A stretch of DNA of 64,000 nt from Streptomyces buecherae (GTDB lineage Bacteria; Actinomycetota; Actinomycetes; Streptomycetales; Streptomycetaceae): assembly GCF_014295035.1 (NCBI RefSeq), contig NZ_CP060404.1, forward strand, positions 3,312,501 to 3,376,500, written 5' to 3'. The translations under genes and the position numbers were made by a program. Position 1 is the stretch's first letter. Every line of letters starts with the position of its first letter. This document shows positions 51,991 through 61,060 of this stretch, one piece after another. The notes below the pieces were generated by a model. The model did no database searches. It had not been told where the DNA came from and saw nothing but the letters and a program-made list of their open reading frames with translations.

Positions 51991-53814
51991 TCAGTCCTGG
52001 ACGGTCAGGGCCGGGGTGGCGCGGGTGAGGACCTCGCCTCGGAAGAAGGCCGGGCTGCGGCGGTGCATCACGGCCATGAGCACCGCCCCCAGCAGGAGCA
52101 GCCCGACGCCGATGGCGAAGACGCTGCCGACCCCGAAGAGCGAGCTGCCGCTCCCGTAGGAGGGGTCGCCCATGTCGTACAGCGTCTTGCCGAAGACGGC
52201 GGCGAGCAGCAGGCCACCGAGGGCCGGGGCGACGCCCTTGAACAGCAGGTCGCGTGCGGAGCGGCGCAGGTCGTGGCGGAAGTACCAGGCGCAGGCGAAG
52301 GCGGTGATGGAGTAGTAGAAGCAGATCATGAGGCCGAGGGCGTAGATGGTGTCGATCAGCACGTTCTCGCTGACCAGGCTCATCACGGCGTAGAACAGGC
52401 CGGTCGCCACGCCGGCGGCCACGGTCGCCACGGCCGGCGTGCGGTGGCGCGGGTGGACGCGGGCCAGGGCGGGCGGTAGCGCCTGGTACGCGCTCATCGC
52501 GAGGACGGTGCGGGCCACGGGGATGAACGTGGTCTGCAGGCTGGCCGCGGCCGAGGCGAGGACGGCCACGAACAGCAGCACCCCGAGCGCCGAGCCGAGG
52601 ACCGGGTCGGCGAGCGCGGCGAAGACGTTGTCGGCGGTGTCGGGGTTACCGAGCCCGGTGCCCCGGTCCCCGACGCCGGCGTACATCTGCGCGGCGACGG
52701 CGGTCAGCAGGTACGAGCCGACGAGTACGACCATGGCCAGCAGCGCGGCCCGGCCCGGCGTGCGGTCGCTGCCCGAGGTCTCCTCGTTGACGGTCAGACA
52801 GGCGTCCCAGCCCCAGAACATGAAGATGGACAGCGAGAGGCCGGCGGTGAAGGTGGCGAAGGACCGCACCGCGAAGGGGTTGAGCCAGCTCCAGGAGAAG
52901 TCGATGGAGCCGGGGAGGTCGCCGGTGCGCGCCTTGCCGATGGCCAGGGCCACGAAGAGCACCAGTACGGCCAGTTGCAACCCGACCAGCGCGTACTGGA
53001 CGCCCTTGGTCGCGGTCATGCCGCGGTAGCTGATCGCGGTGGCCAGGGCGATGAAGGCCAGGCAGGTGGTGATGTGTACGGCGGTGTTGTCGTCCAGTTC
53101 GGCGACGGCCGTGCTGCCGGTGAGTTCGCCGAGCAGGAGATAGCAGAAGGAGGTGGCGATTCCGGCGAGGTTGGAGAGCACGATGATCGTGGCCACCACC
53201 AGCCCCCAGCCGCACATCCAGCCCACGCGGGGCCCGAACGCCTTGACCGTCCAGGTGAAGGAGGTGCCGCAGTCCGGGACGGAGCGGTTCAACTCGCGGT
53301 AGGCGAAGGCGACGAGCAGCATCGGCAGGAAGCCGGCCAGGAAGACGGCGGGCGTCTGCAACCCGACCTCGCCGACGGTCGGCCCGAGGGTGGAGGTCAG
53401 GCAGTAGACGGGCGCGACCGTGGAGACGCCGATCACGGCACTCCCGAGCAACCCGACGGACCCGCCGCTCAGCCCCTTGTCCCGCACCCCGCGCCCGCCC
53501 GAGCCGGACGGCTCGGGCACATCGGGGGCATCGGGCGAGCTGGGTGGGGCGGGTGTGCCGGCTGTGTCGGGTGGGGCCAGTCGAGCGGTGGCGGCGACGC
53601 CGGCGGGGGGCACGGGGTCGGCGGGTCGGGTGGCCGGTGGGGCGGTCAGTGGGGTGGCCGGTGGAGCGGCGGGCCCGGTGGCCACCTTCGCCGCGGGGCC
53701 GTCCGCGACTCCGCTGGCGCCGGCCCGCGCGCGGCGGCCGGGCCGGCGCCAGCGCGAGGCGACGCTCCGTACCGTGTCTCCGGCCTGGGGCCGCGGGGGG
53801 TCTGCCTGAACCAT
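51991..53814 (-). CDS. APC superfamily amino acid permease
   Basis: 607 residues. A Pro/Ala-rich 110-residue N-terminus precedes 12-13 membrane helices: VGLLGSAVIGVSTVAPVYCL TSTLG (with the helix-1 G-A-x-I-G-like break), TPAVFLAGFLPMLLVAFAYR EL, SFTWTVKAFGPRVGWMCGWG, SLSIFMFWGWDACLTVNEET. It imports an amino acid or amine with protons. The start used is ATG 53814, where the in-frame upstream sequence (to 54012) is not permease-like. The ribosome-binding site is weak. Ends 51 bases after the repeat tract. Confidence 0.85.
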   Translation of the reverse strand: MVQADPPRPQAGDTVRSVASRWRRPGRRARAGASGVADGPAAKVATGPAAPPATPLTAPPATRPADPVPPAGVAATARLAPPDTAGTPAPPSSPDAPDVPEPSGSGGRGVRDKGLSGGSVGLLGSAVIGVSTVAPVYCLTSTLGPTVGEVGLQTPAVFLAGFLPMLLVAFAYRELNRSVPDCGTSFTWTVKAFGPRVGWMCGWGLVVATIIVLSNLAGIATSFCYLLLGELTGSTAVAELDDNTAVHITTCLAFIALATAISYRGMTATKGVQYALVGLQLAVLVLFVALAIGKARTGDLPGSIDFSWSWLNPFAVRSFATFTAGLSLSIFMFWGWDACLTVNEETSGSDRTPGRAALLAMVVLVGSYLLTAVAAQMYAGVGDRGTGLGNPDTADNVFAALADPVLGSALGVLLFVAVLASAAASLQTTFIPVARTVLAMSAYQALPPALARVHPRHRTPAVATVAAGVATGLFYAVMSLVSENVLIDTIYALGLMICFYYSITAFACAWYFRHDLRRSARDLLFKGVAPALGGLLLAAVFGKTLYDMGDPSYGSGSSLFGVGSVFAIGVGLLLLGAVLMAVMHRRSPAFFRGEVLTRATPALTVQD

Positions 53815-54605
53815 GAACAGGACGTTAAGCCGTGCTGTTTTCGCAGCCGGAAGATCAAATTCCAGGCGGTGAAGCTTGATTGAGAAGCCAAAAAGCAGAA
53901 CCTTGGCCGAAAATGCTCGGTAAATCGCCGCGAGATCCTGGGCTTCGGAGGCATCACGCGCCTTTACCCCTACTACGGGAATCGCATCCGCGCCCCGTTT
54001 GTCCGGGTTCAAAAATTTCCGTCACGCAGCGCGAACGGGGGTAGGCCAGCACACCCGCCCACCAGGGAGCCTCCGAGACGCACGACCCACTCGCTCGGTC
54101 CACTGACCCCCACCAACACCTCACGCCCGTCGCAAGAGGCCCGCCCGTCGCCCCGCCACCTGCGCGGGACCCGGTCGGTCGCCAGCGCCGCGCCGGAGGC
54201 GGCCCCACACCCACCGCACAGCGCCGTGGCCAGGCCGGATATCACCACGCGCCGCACCTTGGCCGCCGCGCATCGCACCCCCGTCCGACGAAGCGCCGAC
54301 CGCACCGACCGAGCAGCCGCACCCCCTCCCGTACGGACTCCCGCCCGCCCGTCGCGCACGGGGTGGCAGCGCTCCTCGCGCTCTCCGCCACCATCCCCGC
54401 GCACGGCGCCCGGCCCACCGCGCGTACTGACACCAGACGCTCGCATCCCAGCCTGGCGGGCACTCGCCGCGCCCACTTCACCACCGTGGGCAACGGGTCG
54501 CGATCACGCCTCGTTGCACACAGTCTCCGCTTCTTCACTCTGCGAGGAGGAGGAAGGAGGCAAACTGACGGGCACTGCGCTGGTCTATGCCTGGGGAGGA
54601 GAGTC
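53815..54605. other. Long divergent intergenic region before SARP 1
   Basis: About 790 bases between the permease and SARP 1. A minus-strand frame (54009-54476) and in-frame upstream extension of the SARP gene exist, but neither has a ribosome-binding site with protein-like sequence. The AT-richer part near 53830-53900 is likely the permease promoter. Confidence 0.4.
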
Positions 54606-57584
54606 ATGGCGAGTGGGGGTCGGCCGCGGGATGGGGCGGATGGAGGTGCTCGTGAGGTCCGCCCGGGCCTGCGGTTCGGCGTGTTGGGACCGGTCCGGGT
54701 GTGGCGCGAGGGAGCACTGCTCGACGTGGGTTCGCCGCAGCGACGCGCACTGCTGGCGGCCCTGTTGCTGCGCCAGGGGCGGACCGCGACGGCGCCGGAG
54801 CTGATCGCCGACCTGTGGGGGACCGAGTCTCCGGACGCCGCGGTCGCCGCGCTGCGCAACCACGCCTCGCGGCTGCGCAAGGTGTTCGAGGCCGACGCTG
54901 ATCTGCTGGTCAGCGAGTCGGGCGGGTACGCGATGCGGATCACGGCGGATGCCCTCGACCTGGGCCGGGCCCAGGAGTTGCGCACCCTGGCCGACCGGGC
55001 GAGCGCCGCGGGCGACCACCTTGGCGCCAGGGACCTGATCCAGCGGGCGCTTGACCTGTGGGACGGCGAATCCCTGGCCGGCGTGCCGGGCCCGTACGCC
55101 GAATCCCAGCGCAACCGCCTGGAGGAGTGGCGCGTCGGTCTGCTGGAGAGCCGCCTGGAGCTGGACCTCACCACGGGACACCCCGCTGACTGCATCGCCG
55201 AGTTGACCGCGCTCACGGTCGCGCATCCGTTGCGGGAGCGGCTGCGAGAGCTGCTGATGCTGGCGCTGTACCGCTGCGGCCGGCAGGCGGAGGCGCTCGC
55301 GGTGTACGCCGACACGCGAAGGTTGCTCGCCGACGAGTTGGGCGTGGACCCGAGGGCCGAGTTGTCCGCTTTGCAGCAGCGGATTCTGCGGGCCGACCCG
55401 GCACTCGACCCGCCCGCGACCCGACACGGCGCGACACAGCGGGACGCGGCGGTCCGCCCCGCCCAGCTCCCGGCGGCGGTGGCCGACTTCACCGGGCGCG
55501 CCCGACTGGCCGCGGAGCTGCTCAGCCACCTGGCGCCGACCGAGGGCCCGACCATGGCGGTCGCGGCCGTCTCCGGAATCGGCGGCGTCGGCAAGACCAC
55601 CCTCGCCGTACATGTCGCGCACGCCGCCCGGCACCACTTTCCCGACGGGCAGCTCTACGTGGACCTCCAGGGCGCGGGCCCGGGCCCGGCCGAGCCCGAG
55701 GTCGTGCTCGGGGCCTTCCTGCGCGCTCTGGGGGTGCCCGGCGCGGCAGTGCCCGACGGTGTCGAGGAGCGCGCGGCCCTCTACCGCAGCACGCTCGCCG
55801 GTCGCCGTGTCCTCGCCCTGCTGGACAACGCGCGCGACGCGGCTCAGGTCAGGCCGTTGTTGCCGGGCACCGAAGGCTGCTCTGCCCTGATCACCAGTCG
55901 CTCCCATCTCACCTTGGACGGCGCCCTGCTCCTCGACCTGACCGTGACGAGTCCGGCGGAGTCCCTCGCCCTGTTCGCCCGCATCGTGGGACCGGAACGC
56001 GTCGCCAGCGAGCAACAGGCGGCGAACGCGGTGGTGACCGCGTGCGGCCACCTCCCACTGGCCATCCGCATCGCCGCCTCCCGGCTGGCCACGCGGCCCC
56101 AGTGGACCATCGCCGTGCTCGCCGCGAAGCTCGCCAACAAACGCCGTCGACTCGACGAGCTACGCGTCGGCGACCTGGCCGTAGGAGCCAGCTTCGAACT
56201 CGGGTACACCCAGCTCACCCCGGCCCAGGCACGGGCCTTCTGCCTGCTGGGCTTGGTCGACGCCCCGGACGTCTCGCTGGCCGCCGCCACCGCCCTCCTC
56301 GACCTGCCCGCCTCCGCCACGGAGGCCCTCATCGAGTCGCTGGTCGACACGTCGCTGCTGGAGACCACGTCGCCTGGTCGCTACCGCTTCCACGACCTGG
56401 TGCGTCTCTACGCCCGGGCCCGCGCCGAGAAGGACCAGTCGCCCGCCGACCGCGAGGCCGCCCTCGCCCGGTTGCTGGACTTCTACCTGGCCAACGCGAT
56501 CGCCGTGTACGCGCTGACCCGGCCCGGGGACCGCGTCGTGGATCACCTCGGGCCCGCCACGCGTCCCGGGCTGGTGTTCCCGGATACCGATGCCGCCGTG
56601 GACTGGCTGAACGTCGAGTCCACGGCGCTCCTGGCGTCCGCGCGCCAGTCAGCGGTCGGCGACACCCTGCGCCGTGCGGTGGACCTCATGCAGGCCAGCC
56701 GCGACCTCGCCGAATCAGGCGCCCACTCGCCGTCGTACCTCCAGGTCGCCCTCCACCTGGCACGCGCCGCGGAGCAGGCCAAGGACCCGATCGCCGAGGG
56801 CCGGGCCCGTACGGTGCTGGCCTACACGCACAGCCTGGCTGGCAGGTTCGACCAGGCGGCCGAGGAAGCGGAGCGCGCCATGCGCATCGGATGCGCCGAG
56901 AACGATCCGGTGCCATGCGGACAGGCCGCGAACGAGCGCGGCATCGTGGCGATCTACCAGAGACAGTGGGGGGTCGCCGAGTCGCACCTGACGCGCGCGC
57001 TGGAAGCGTTCCGCGCCGACGGCAACAGGCCCGGCGAGGCCAGCGCACTGTCGAACCTGTCGCATGTCCACGCCTCACTCAACCAGGTGCACCGCGCCCT
57101 GGAGTTGGCCGAGCGGGCCATCAACATCTACCACGAGCAGGGCAACTCGTTCCGCCTGGCCAACGGCCTGTACGCCTACGGCCGCGTGCTGGCGAAGGCC
57201 CAGCGGCCGGAACACGCCCTGCAACGGTTCACCGAGGCCCTGGCGATGTTCCGGGACAGCCGGCAGGGGCTGTGGGTCGGCATGACTCTGTACCGCATGG
57301 CAGAGGTCCACCTGGTCACCGCGCGACCGACGATGGCGGCGACGCACGCCGAGCAGGCGCTGGTCCACCTGCGGAACACGGGCGGCGCCTGGCGCCGGGC
57401 CACCGTACTCACCGCGCTCGGCCAGGCCCTCGCCGACCTCGGCGAGACCGGCCGCGCCCGCGTCTGCTGGGGCGAGGCCCTCGCCGTGCACGAGCAGCTC
57501 AACGCGCCCGAACGGCACGAGGTGCGCCGCTTGCTCGCCAAGCTCTCCTACCCCACCGTTCCTCACTCAGCGTCGTTGGCCTGA
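54606..57584 (+). CDS. AfsR/SARP-family regulator 1 (BTAD, NB-ARC, TPR)
   Basis: 992 residues. The OmpR-type DNA-binding domain (LRFGVLGPVRVWREGALLDV GSPQRRALLAALLLRQGRTA, about 22-95) and bacterial transcriptional activator domain (ALDLWDGESLAGVPGPYAES, ELLMLALYRCGRQAEALAVY, about 115-265) are followed by an NB-ARC STAND ATPase (P-loop VSGIGGVGKTTLAVHVAH at about 322-339; LALLDNARDAAQVRPLLPG as Walker B; GHLPLAIRIAA as GxP). C-terminal TPRs run from about 690. AfsR-type regulators activate antibiotic clusters. GGGGAGGAGAG lies 6 bases before the ATG. It is a close paralogue of the gene at 61061. Confidence 0.93.
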   Translation: MASGGRPRDGADGGAREVRPGLRFGVLGPVRVWREGALLDVGSPQRRALLAALLLRQGRTATAPELIADLWGTESPDAAVAALRNHASRLRKVFEADADLLVSESGGYAMRITADALDLGRAQELRTLADRASAAGDHLGARDLIQRALDLWDGESLAGVPGPYAESQRNRLEEWRVGLLESRLELDLTTGHPADCIAELTALTVAHPLRERLRELLMLALYRCGRQAEALAVYADTRRLLADELGVDPRAELSALQQRILRADPALDPPATRHGATQRDAAVRPAQLPAAVADFTGRARLAAELLSHLAPTEGPTMAVAAVSGIGGVGKTTLAVHVAHAARHHFPDGQLYVDLQGAGPGPAEPEVVLGAFLRALGVPGAAVPDGVEERAALYRSTLAGRRVLALLDNARDAAQVRPLLPGTEGCSALITSRSHLTLDGALLLDLTVTSPAESLALFARIVGPERVASEQQAANAVVTACGHLPLAIRIAASRLATRPQWTIAVLAAKLANKRRRLDELRVGDLAVGASFELGYTQLTPAQARAFCLLGLVDAPDVSLAAATALLDLPASATEALIESLVDTSLLETTSPGRYRFHDLVRLYARARAEKDQSPADREAALARLLDFYLANAIAVYALTRPGDRVVDHLGPATRPGLVFPDTDAAVDWLNVESTALLASARQSAVGDTLRRAVDLMQASRDLAESGAHSPSYLQVALHLARAAEQAKDPIAEGRARTVLAYTHSLAGRFDQAAEEAERAMRIGCAENDPVPCGQAANERGIVAIYQRQWGVAESHLTRALEAFRADGNRPGEASALSNLSHVHASLNQVHRALELAERAINIYHEQGNSFRLANGLYAYGRVLAKAQRPEHALQRFTEALAMFRDSRQGLWVGMTLYRMAEVHLVTARPTMAATHAEQALVHLRNTGGAWRRATVLTALGQALADLGETGRARVCWGEALAVHEQLNAPERHEVRRLLAKLSYPTVPHSASLA

Positions 57585-57649
57585 CGTGTCGCCTCCCCTC
57601 ACCGCCCCGCACGCGACCCCCGTGTCGTCGTGACGCGACGGGCCCGGGC

Positions 57650-58723
57650 TCAGCTCGCCCGGGCGGCCAGCCCCGGCACTCGGCGCAGCGTCGCCGCCGA
57701 GCCCACGCCCGGGCCCGCGGCGCCGGCCCGCCGCTCCTCGTACTGCCGGGCCAGGTAGCCCGCCTGGAAGCGGCTGTCGGCGCCGATGTCGTCCATGAGG
57801 TTCGCGATGCGGCGGCGGCAGGTGCGCAGGGATATGCCCAACCGGCGCGCTATGACCTCGTCCTTGGCGCCCGTGGTGAGGAGCCTGACGATGGCGGAGT
57901 CGATGTCCCGCGAGATGTCCCGGTCGCGCGGGCCCTGGCCGATGCCGGAGAAGGGGGTCGCGGCCATCCAGAAGATGTCGAAGACGCCCGTGAGGTAGCG
58001 GGCGACGGCCGAGTTGCGGACGACCACGCCGAGTTCGGCGGGGTCGGGGCCGGGCAGGATGGCCTGGGAGCCGTCGATGACGATCATCCGGGGCGGCAGC
58101 ACGTCCAGCGTGCGGACCTCGGCTCCGGCGGCGCACAGCGCCGCGACCCCCTGCTTGGTGGTGGCGCTGTAGCGCACGCTGTGCTGGCACAGCGTGCGCT
58201 GGCGCACGCCGCGGCCGAGCAGGTTGAGGTACTTCGGCAGTCCCAGGTCCGCCTCCTCCTGGGTGCGGATGCCGAAGGGTTGGATCACGCACGCCTCGGT
58301 CTGGCTCACCGCGGTCATCTCGCTGATCATCTTGTGCAGCAGTTCGGGGTCGTCCACCACCTCCACGCCCTCGGCGGGGTACTGCCCCATGGCGGCCTCC
58401 AGGTGGACGGGCATGAACGCCTCGATCGCCGCGCGCTGCCTCGCCAGCCGGGACTGTTCCTCGCGCAGCGAGTGCTCCCGTGGGCCGAGCCGGTCGGCCG
58501 CCGCCGTCTGCGGGTTGATCGCCACCAGGCGGGTGTGCGCGACCGACAGCCGGCGCAGCAGCCCGAGTTCGCGCAGCTCGGCCAGGGCGGCAGCGGCCTC
58601 GTCCTCGGAGACCTGAAGTTGCTCGGCGGCCTGGCCCGGCTCGATGCCCCCCTCGCGCACCGCGTGCTGATAGAGCCGCATGACCGTCACGCTCTGGGTC
58701 TCACCCGGTTCGATCGGCTTCAT
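57650..58723 (-). CDS. LuxR-type helix-turn-helix regulator with TrmB-like N-terminus
   Basis: 357 residues. The N-terminal winged-helix-like region (VTVMRLYQHAVREGGIEPGQ AAEQLQVSEDEAAAALAELR) resembles TrmB. A central domain (about 100-265) has no clear catalytic motif. The C-terminal LuxR-type helix-turn-helix is RDIDSAIVRLLTTGAKDEVI ARRLGISLRTCRRRIANLMD followed by DIGADSRFQAGYLARQYE. GGGGGAG precedes the ATG. It is the last gene of the three-gene operon and converges with SARP 1. This class is common in Streptomyces next to biosynthetic clusters. Confidence 0.85.
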   Translation of the reverse strand: MKPIEPGETQSVTVMRLYQHAVREGGIEPGQAAEQLQVSEDEAAAALAELRELGLLRRLSVAHTRLVAINPQTAAADRLGPREHSLREEQSRLARQRAAIEAFMPVHLEAAMGQYPAEGVEVVDDPELLHKMISEMTAVSQTEACVIQPFGIRTQEEADLGLPKYLNLLGRGVRQRTLCQHSVRYSATTKQGVAALCAAGAEVRTLDVLPPRMIVIDGSQAILPGPDPAELGVVVRNSAVARYLTGVFDIFWMAATPFSGIGQGPRDRDISRDIDSAIVRLLTTGAKDEVIARRLGISLRTCRRRIANLMDDIGADSRFQAGYLARQYEERRAGAAGPGVGSAATLRRVPGLAARAS

Positions 58724-58902
58724 GACTCCCCCTTCGCTCAGCCCCCGTTATCAACTCCAGGGTGTCGCATGACGCTAACCGTCCGATAAGCGATTCGCCT
58801 GCGCGGGGTAGTCCCGGCCGCACGGACGGTGGCGACGGGCGGCCCGTCGACCGTCGTACGGGGTCGGCAGACGCCGCGTCGGGGAGCCGGCGGCACCGCC
58901 CG

Positions 58903-59376
58903 TCAGGCGTGGGGGGTGACCTGGGGGCGCGGGCGTAGGTCGTCGTCCGCGGCGTAGTAGACGCCGGCATCCAGGTAGAGCCCGGCGCGGAACACGTGCG
59001 CGCGCAACGTGCCCACCTCGCGGAAGCCGCAGTCGAGCAGCGCGGGCAGGCCGGCGTCCGACGCGCAGGCGACGGCGGTGAACGAGGTGTAGCCGGCCGT
59101 GGCGCGCACGAGGGCCAGGAGCGCGGTCAGGGCCGCGCTGTCGTCGGCGGCCACCGCCACCCGCGCCTGGCGCGGGTTGGCGGGGTTCGGCGCGCAGCCG
59201 ACGAGGGTGCCGCGCTCGGTGTCGTAGAGCGTGGCGCGCATGCTGGTGAGACGGTTCAGCAGCCACTGGTCGTTCTGCGTGAGCGGGTCGAGGCCGAGGA
59301 ACCCGAGACCGCTGTCGGGCAGTCGGCGCAACCTGCGGACGGCGGTCGGCAGTTCCAGCCGTACGGGCTCAGCCAT
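58903..59376 (-). CDS. GNAT-like protein 2
   Basis: 157 residues. The N-terminus MAEPVRLELPTAVRRLRRLP is followed by ARVAVAADDSAALTALLALV and a C-terminal acetyltransferase-like ending, LPALLDCGFREVGTLRAHVF RAGLYLDAGVYYA, resembling the end of GNAT enzymes (GFxxEGxLRxHxxxxGxYxD). The canonical acetyl-CoA loop Q/RxxGxG/A is not obvious, so it may be degenerate. Its ATG overlaps the stop of the upstream GNAT gene by 8 bases, suggesting translational coupling and possibly a heteromeric partner. The LuxR gene follows 179 bases downstream. Confidence 0.65.
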   Translation of the reverse strand: MAEPVRLELPTAVRRLRRLPDSGLGFLGLDPLTQNDQWLLNRLTSMRATLYDTERGTLVGCAPNPANPRQARVAVAADDSAALTALLALVRATAGYTSFTAVACASDAGLPALLDCGFREVGTLRAHVFRAGLYLDAGVYYAADDDLRPRPQVTPHA

Positions 59377-59884
59377 GGGCGACCAGTCCCCAGATCTCCC
59401 GCTCCACCTCGGCGCCCGCGTACCAACATCCCCGTGGTACCACCGCCTCCCAGGCGAACCCGGCCGCGCGCAACGGTGCCAGCGGGGGCCGGGCCGCCGG
59501 CGTGACCCAGCCGTGCAGGCGGCGCAGGTTCAGGACGCGACGACCGTGCGTCACGGCGGCGTCGACGAGCGCGCCGAGCAGGTCGCCCTCGCGCTCGCCG
59601 TGCTCGCCGTGCTCCCGGGCGTCCGGGTCGTCGCGCCCCTTCCCCGCGCGCGGTCCGATCTCCAACCGGGCCTGCCCACTGGCCCAGTCGATGTCCGTAT
59701 AGCGCACGTACGCGATGTCGCGTACGACGTACAGCCGCTCGTCGCGGCGCTCCCGTGGCTCGGATATCCGGTGCGGTTCGGCCGCGTCCGACCAGTCGGC
59801 CGGCCGCACCCCCAACAGCTCGTCCGGTAGTCGATATCCCGTGAGCAGTGGCGCATCAGAACTGCGGTACGCGACGAGCCTCAT
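59369..59884 (-). CDS. GNAT-like N-acetyltransferase 1
   Basis: 171 residues from ATG 59884 (GAGG upstream; a TTG start one codon earlier is less likely). Fold elements include ERLYVVRDIAYVRYTDIDWA SGQARLEIGPRAG, then an acidic stretch in place of the usual RxxGxG loop, LLGALVDAAVTHGRRVLNLR RLHGWVTPAARPPLAPLRAA GFAWEAVVPRGCWYAGAEVE REIWG. The spacing fits a RimJ/RimL-like GNAT. First gene of the operon. The acceptor is unknown. Confidence 0.7.
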   Translation of the reverse strand: MRLVAYRSSDAPLLTGYRLPDELLGVRPADWSDAAEPHRISEPRERRDERLYVVRDIAYVRYTDIDWASGQARLEIGPRAGKGRDDPDAREHGEHGEREGDLLGALVDAAVTHGRRVLNLRRLHGWVTPAARPPLAPLRAAGFAWEAVVPRGCWYAGAEVEREIWGLVAHG

Positions 59885-61060
59885 CAACTGACCTCAACCA
59901 ATCCATACAACAGCGATAACCAGTAGGCGCCCCCGTCCCGCCTCCCCGACAACGACGACCCCGCGCCGTGCCCATCTCCGCGACGGTGGGCACGGGCGGG
60001 TCCCCCGTTCGCCGAGAGCCAGTGGAATAACTGACCCCGCGACCCTCGGATTCATAAATCCCCGCGATCCTCGGGCCGCTTCGGAAGTGAGCGTGCCAGG
60101 AGTGGCGGTGCGCGTCTACGCGGTCCACCCCTCAGCAAAGGGACCGGCACTTAGCGGACACCGAATCCGTTGGTAATTTCACTAGTAAACCGTCCGACGA
60201 GTGACGCGTATACGCTGTATGGGCATATGCGACATGGTGCGCGCGGACCGTTTCACGGGATCATCGCATTCGCGAACACCGCGCCGATTGCCGCCGGTCG
60301 GCGATCCCGAAATCGACCGACCGGAACCCCTTCTCCGGCCCGCCTCGACCCCTGACCCGATCGTCCACGACCGCGAAGCCCCGGCCCCGCGCGCAAGGGG
60401 CGCGCCGCCCCGTCGGACCGGGCTCCGTGCCGCGGGCCTCCCGCCGGCCCGCACCAGCGGCGGCGCCGGACGGGGCGCGCCGTCCGCCAAGGGCCCGTTC
60501 GATGGCCTGCGCGCGCACCCCACGCGGTTACGCCCCACCCGCACCACCCGTCTCAACCCACCGCCCCGCTGACCGGATGCGGAAGGCGTTGCGCGGCGCG
60601 AATGGCGCGACCGTCAACGCGTCGACCGGCCAGTAGCGTTCGGCCTCGAACAGCCCGTACGGTGCCGATACAGCGCGTCAGAAGCCGCCTCATCGGGCAA
60701 CCGACAAGCGGTTCAACCCCCGCAACGGCCCGACCCGCTGGCCAAACCGCGACCATGACGCCGCCTGAGAACACGTCACCGCGGACACCAGTGATCCACT
60801 ACACAATGAAAAGTGCAGATTTATCATGGCTGGTGTGGGAATCCCGGGAACTCAACCGCCACCCGTAGCACTTCTTCCATGTCAAGCGATGACCGATCGT
60901 CGTCGGCGCACTGGGTCGCGCACGGATGCCGGTCCGGAGGATATTGCGAATCGGCCAACTCTTGCGGGCCTTGTGCAGAGGACCGGCCCCTACTGACGCG
61001 GAGGCCACCGACAGGGCAAACTGACCGGTGCGAAGCGGAGACACTCGGCAAGGGGAGACC
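59885..61060. other. 1.2-kb regulatory intergenic region between the GNAT operon and SARP 2
   Basis: No gene is convincing. It contains a pair of direct repeats (60035-60074), the 10-base palindrome GCGTATACGC (60206-60215), GCATATGC (60223-60230) and an AT-rich island near 60790-60835 with an 18-codon frame (MKSADLSWLVWESRELNRHP) that has no clear ribosome-binding site. The size and AT islands suggest promoters for both divergent units. Confidence 0.5.
60035..60074. promoter_or_regulatory. 15-base direct repeats upstream of the GNAT/LuxR operon
   Basis: CCCCGCGACCCTCGG (60035-60049) and CCCCGCGATCCTCGG (60060-60074) differ at one base, are 25 bases apart start to start, and flank AT-rich ATTCATAAAT. 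Direct repeats near a promoter are what SARP proteins typically bind, but the protein that binds here is not known. Confidence 0.45.

Noticed and set aside
54009..54476. Minus-strand frame of 155 codons upstream of the permease
   Set aside because: Arg/Gly-rich composition, no ribosome-binding site with the start, no recognisable motif; it overlaps the SARP 1 promoter region.
59856..60128. Minus-strand frame that ends MDWLRSVDEARRVPQF
   Set aside because: Overlaps the start of GNAT 1, no ribosome-binding site, no motif; probably a chance frame.
60809..60868. 18-codon frame MKSADLSWLVWESRELNRHP in an AT-rich island
   Set aside because: No ribosome-binding site and too short to judge; weak resemblance to a DUF397 start was not enough to call it.
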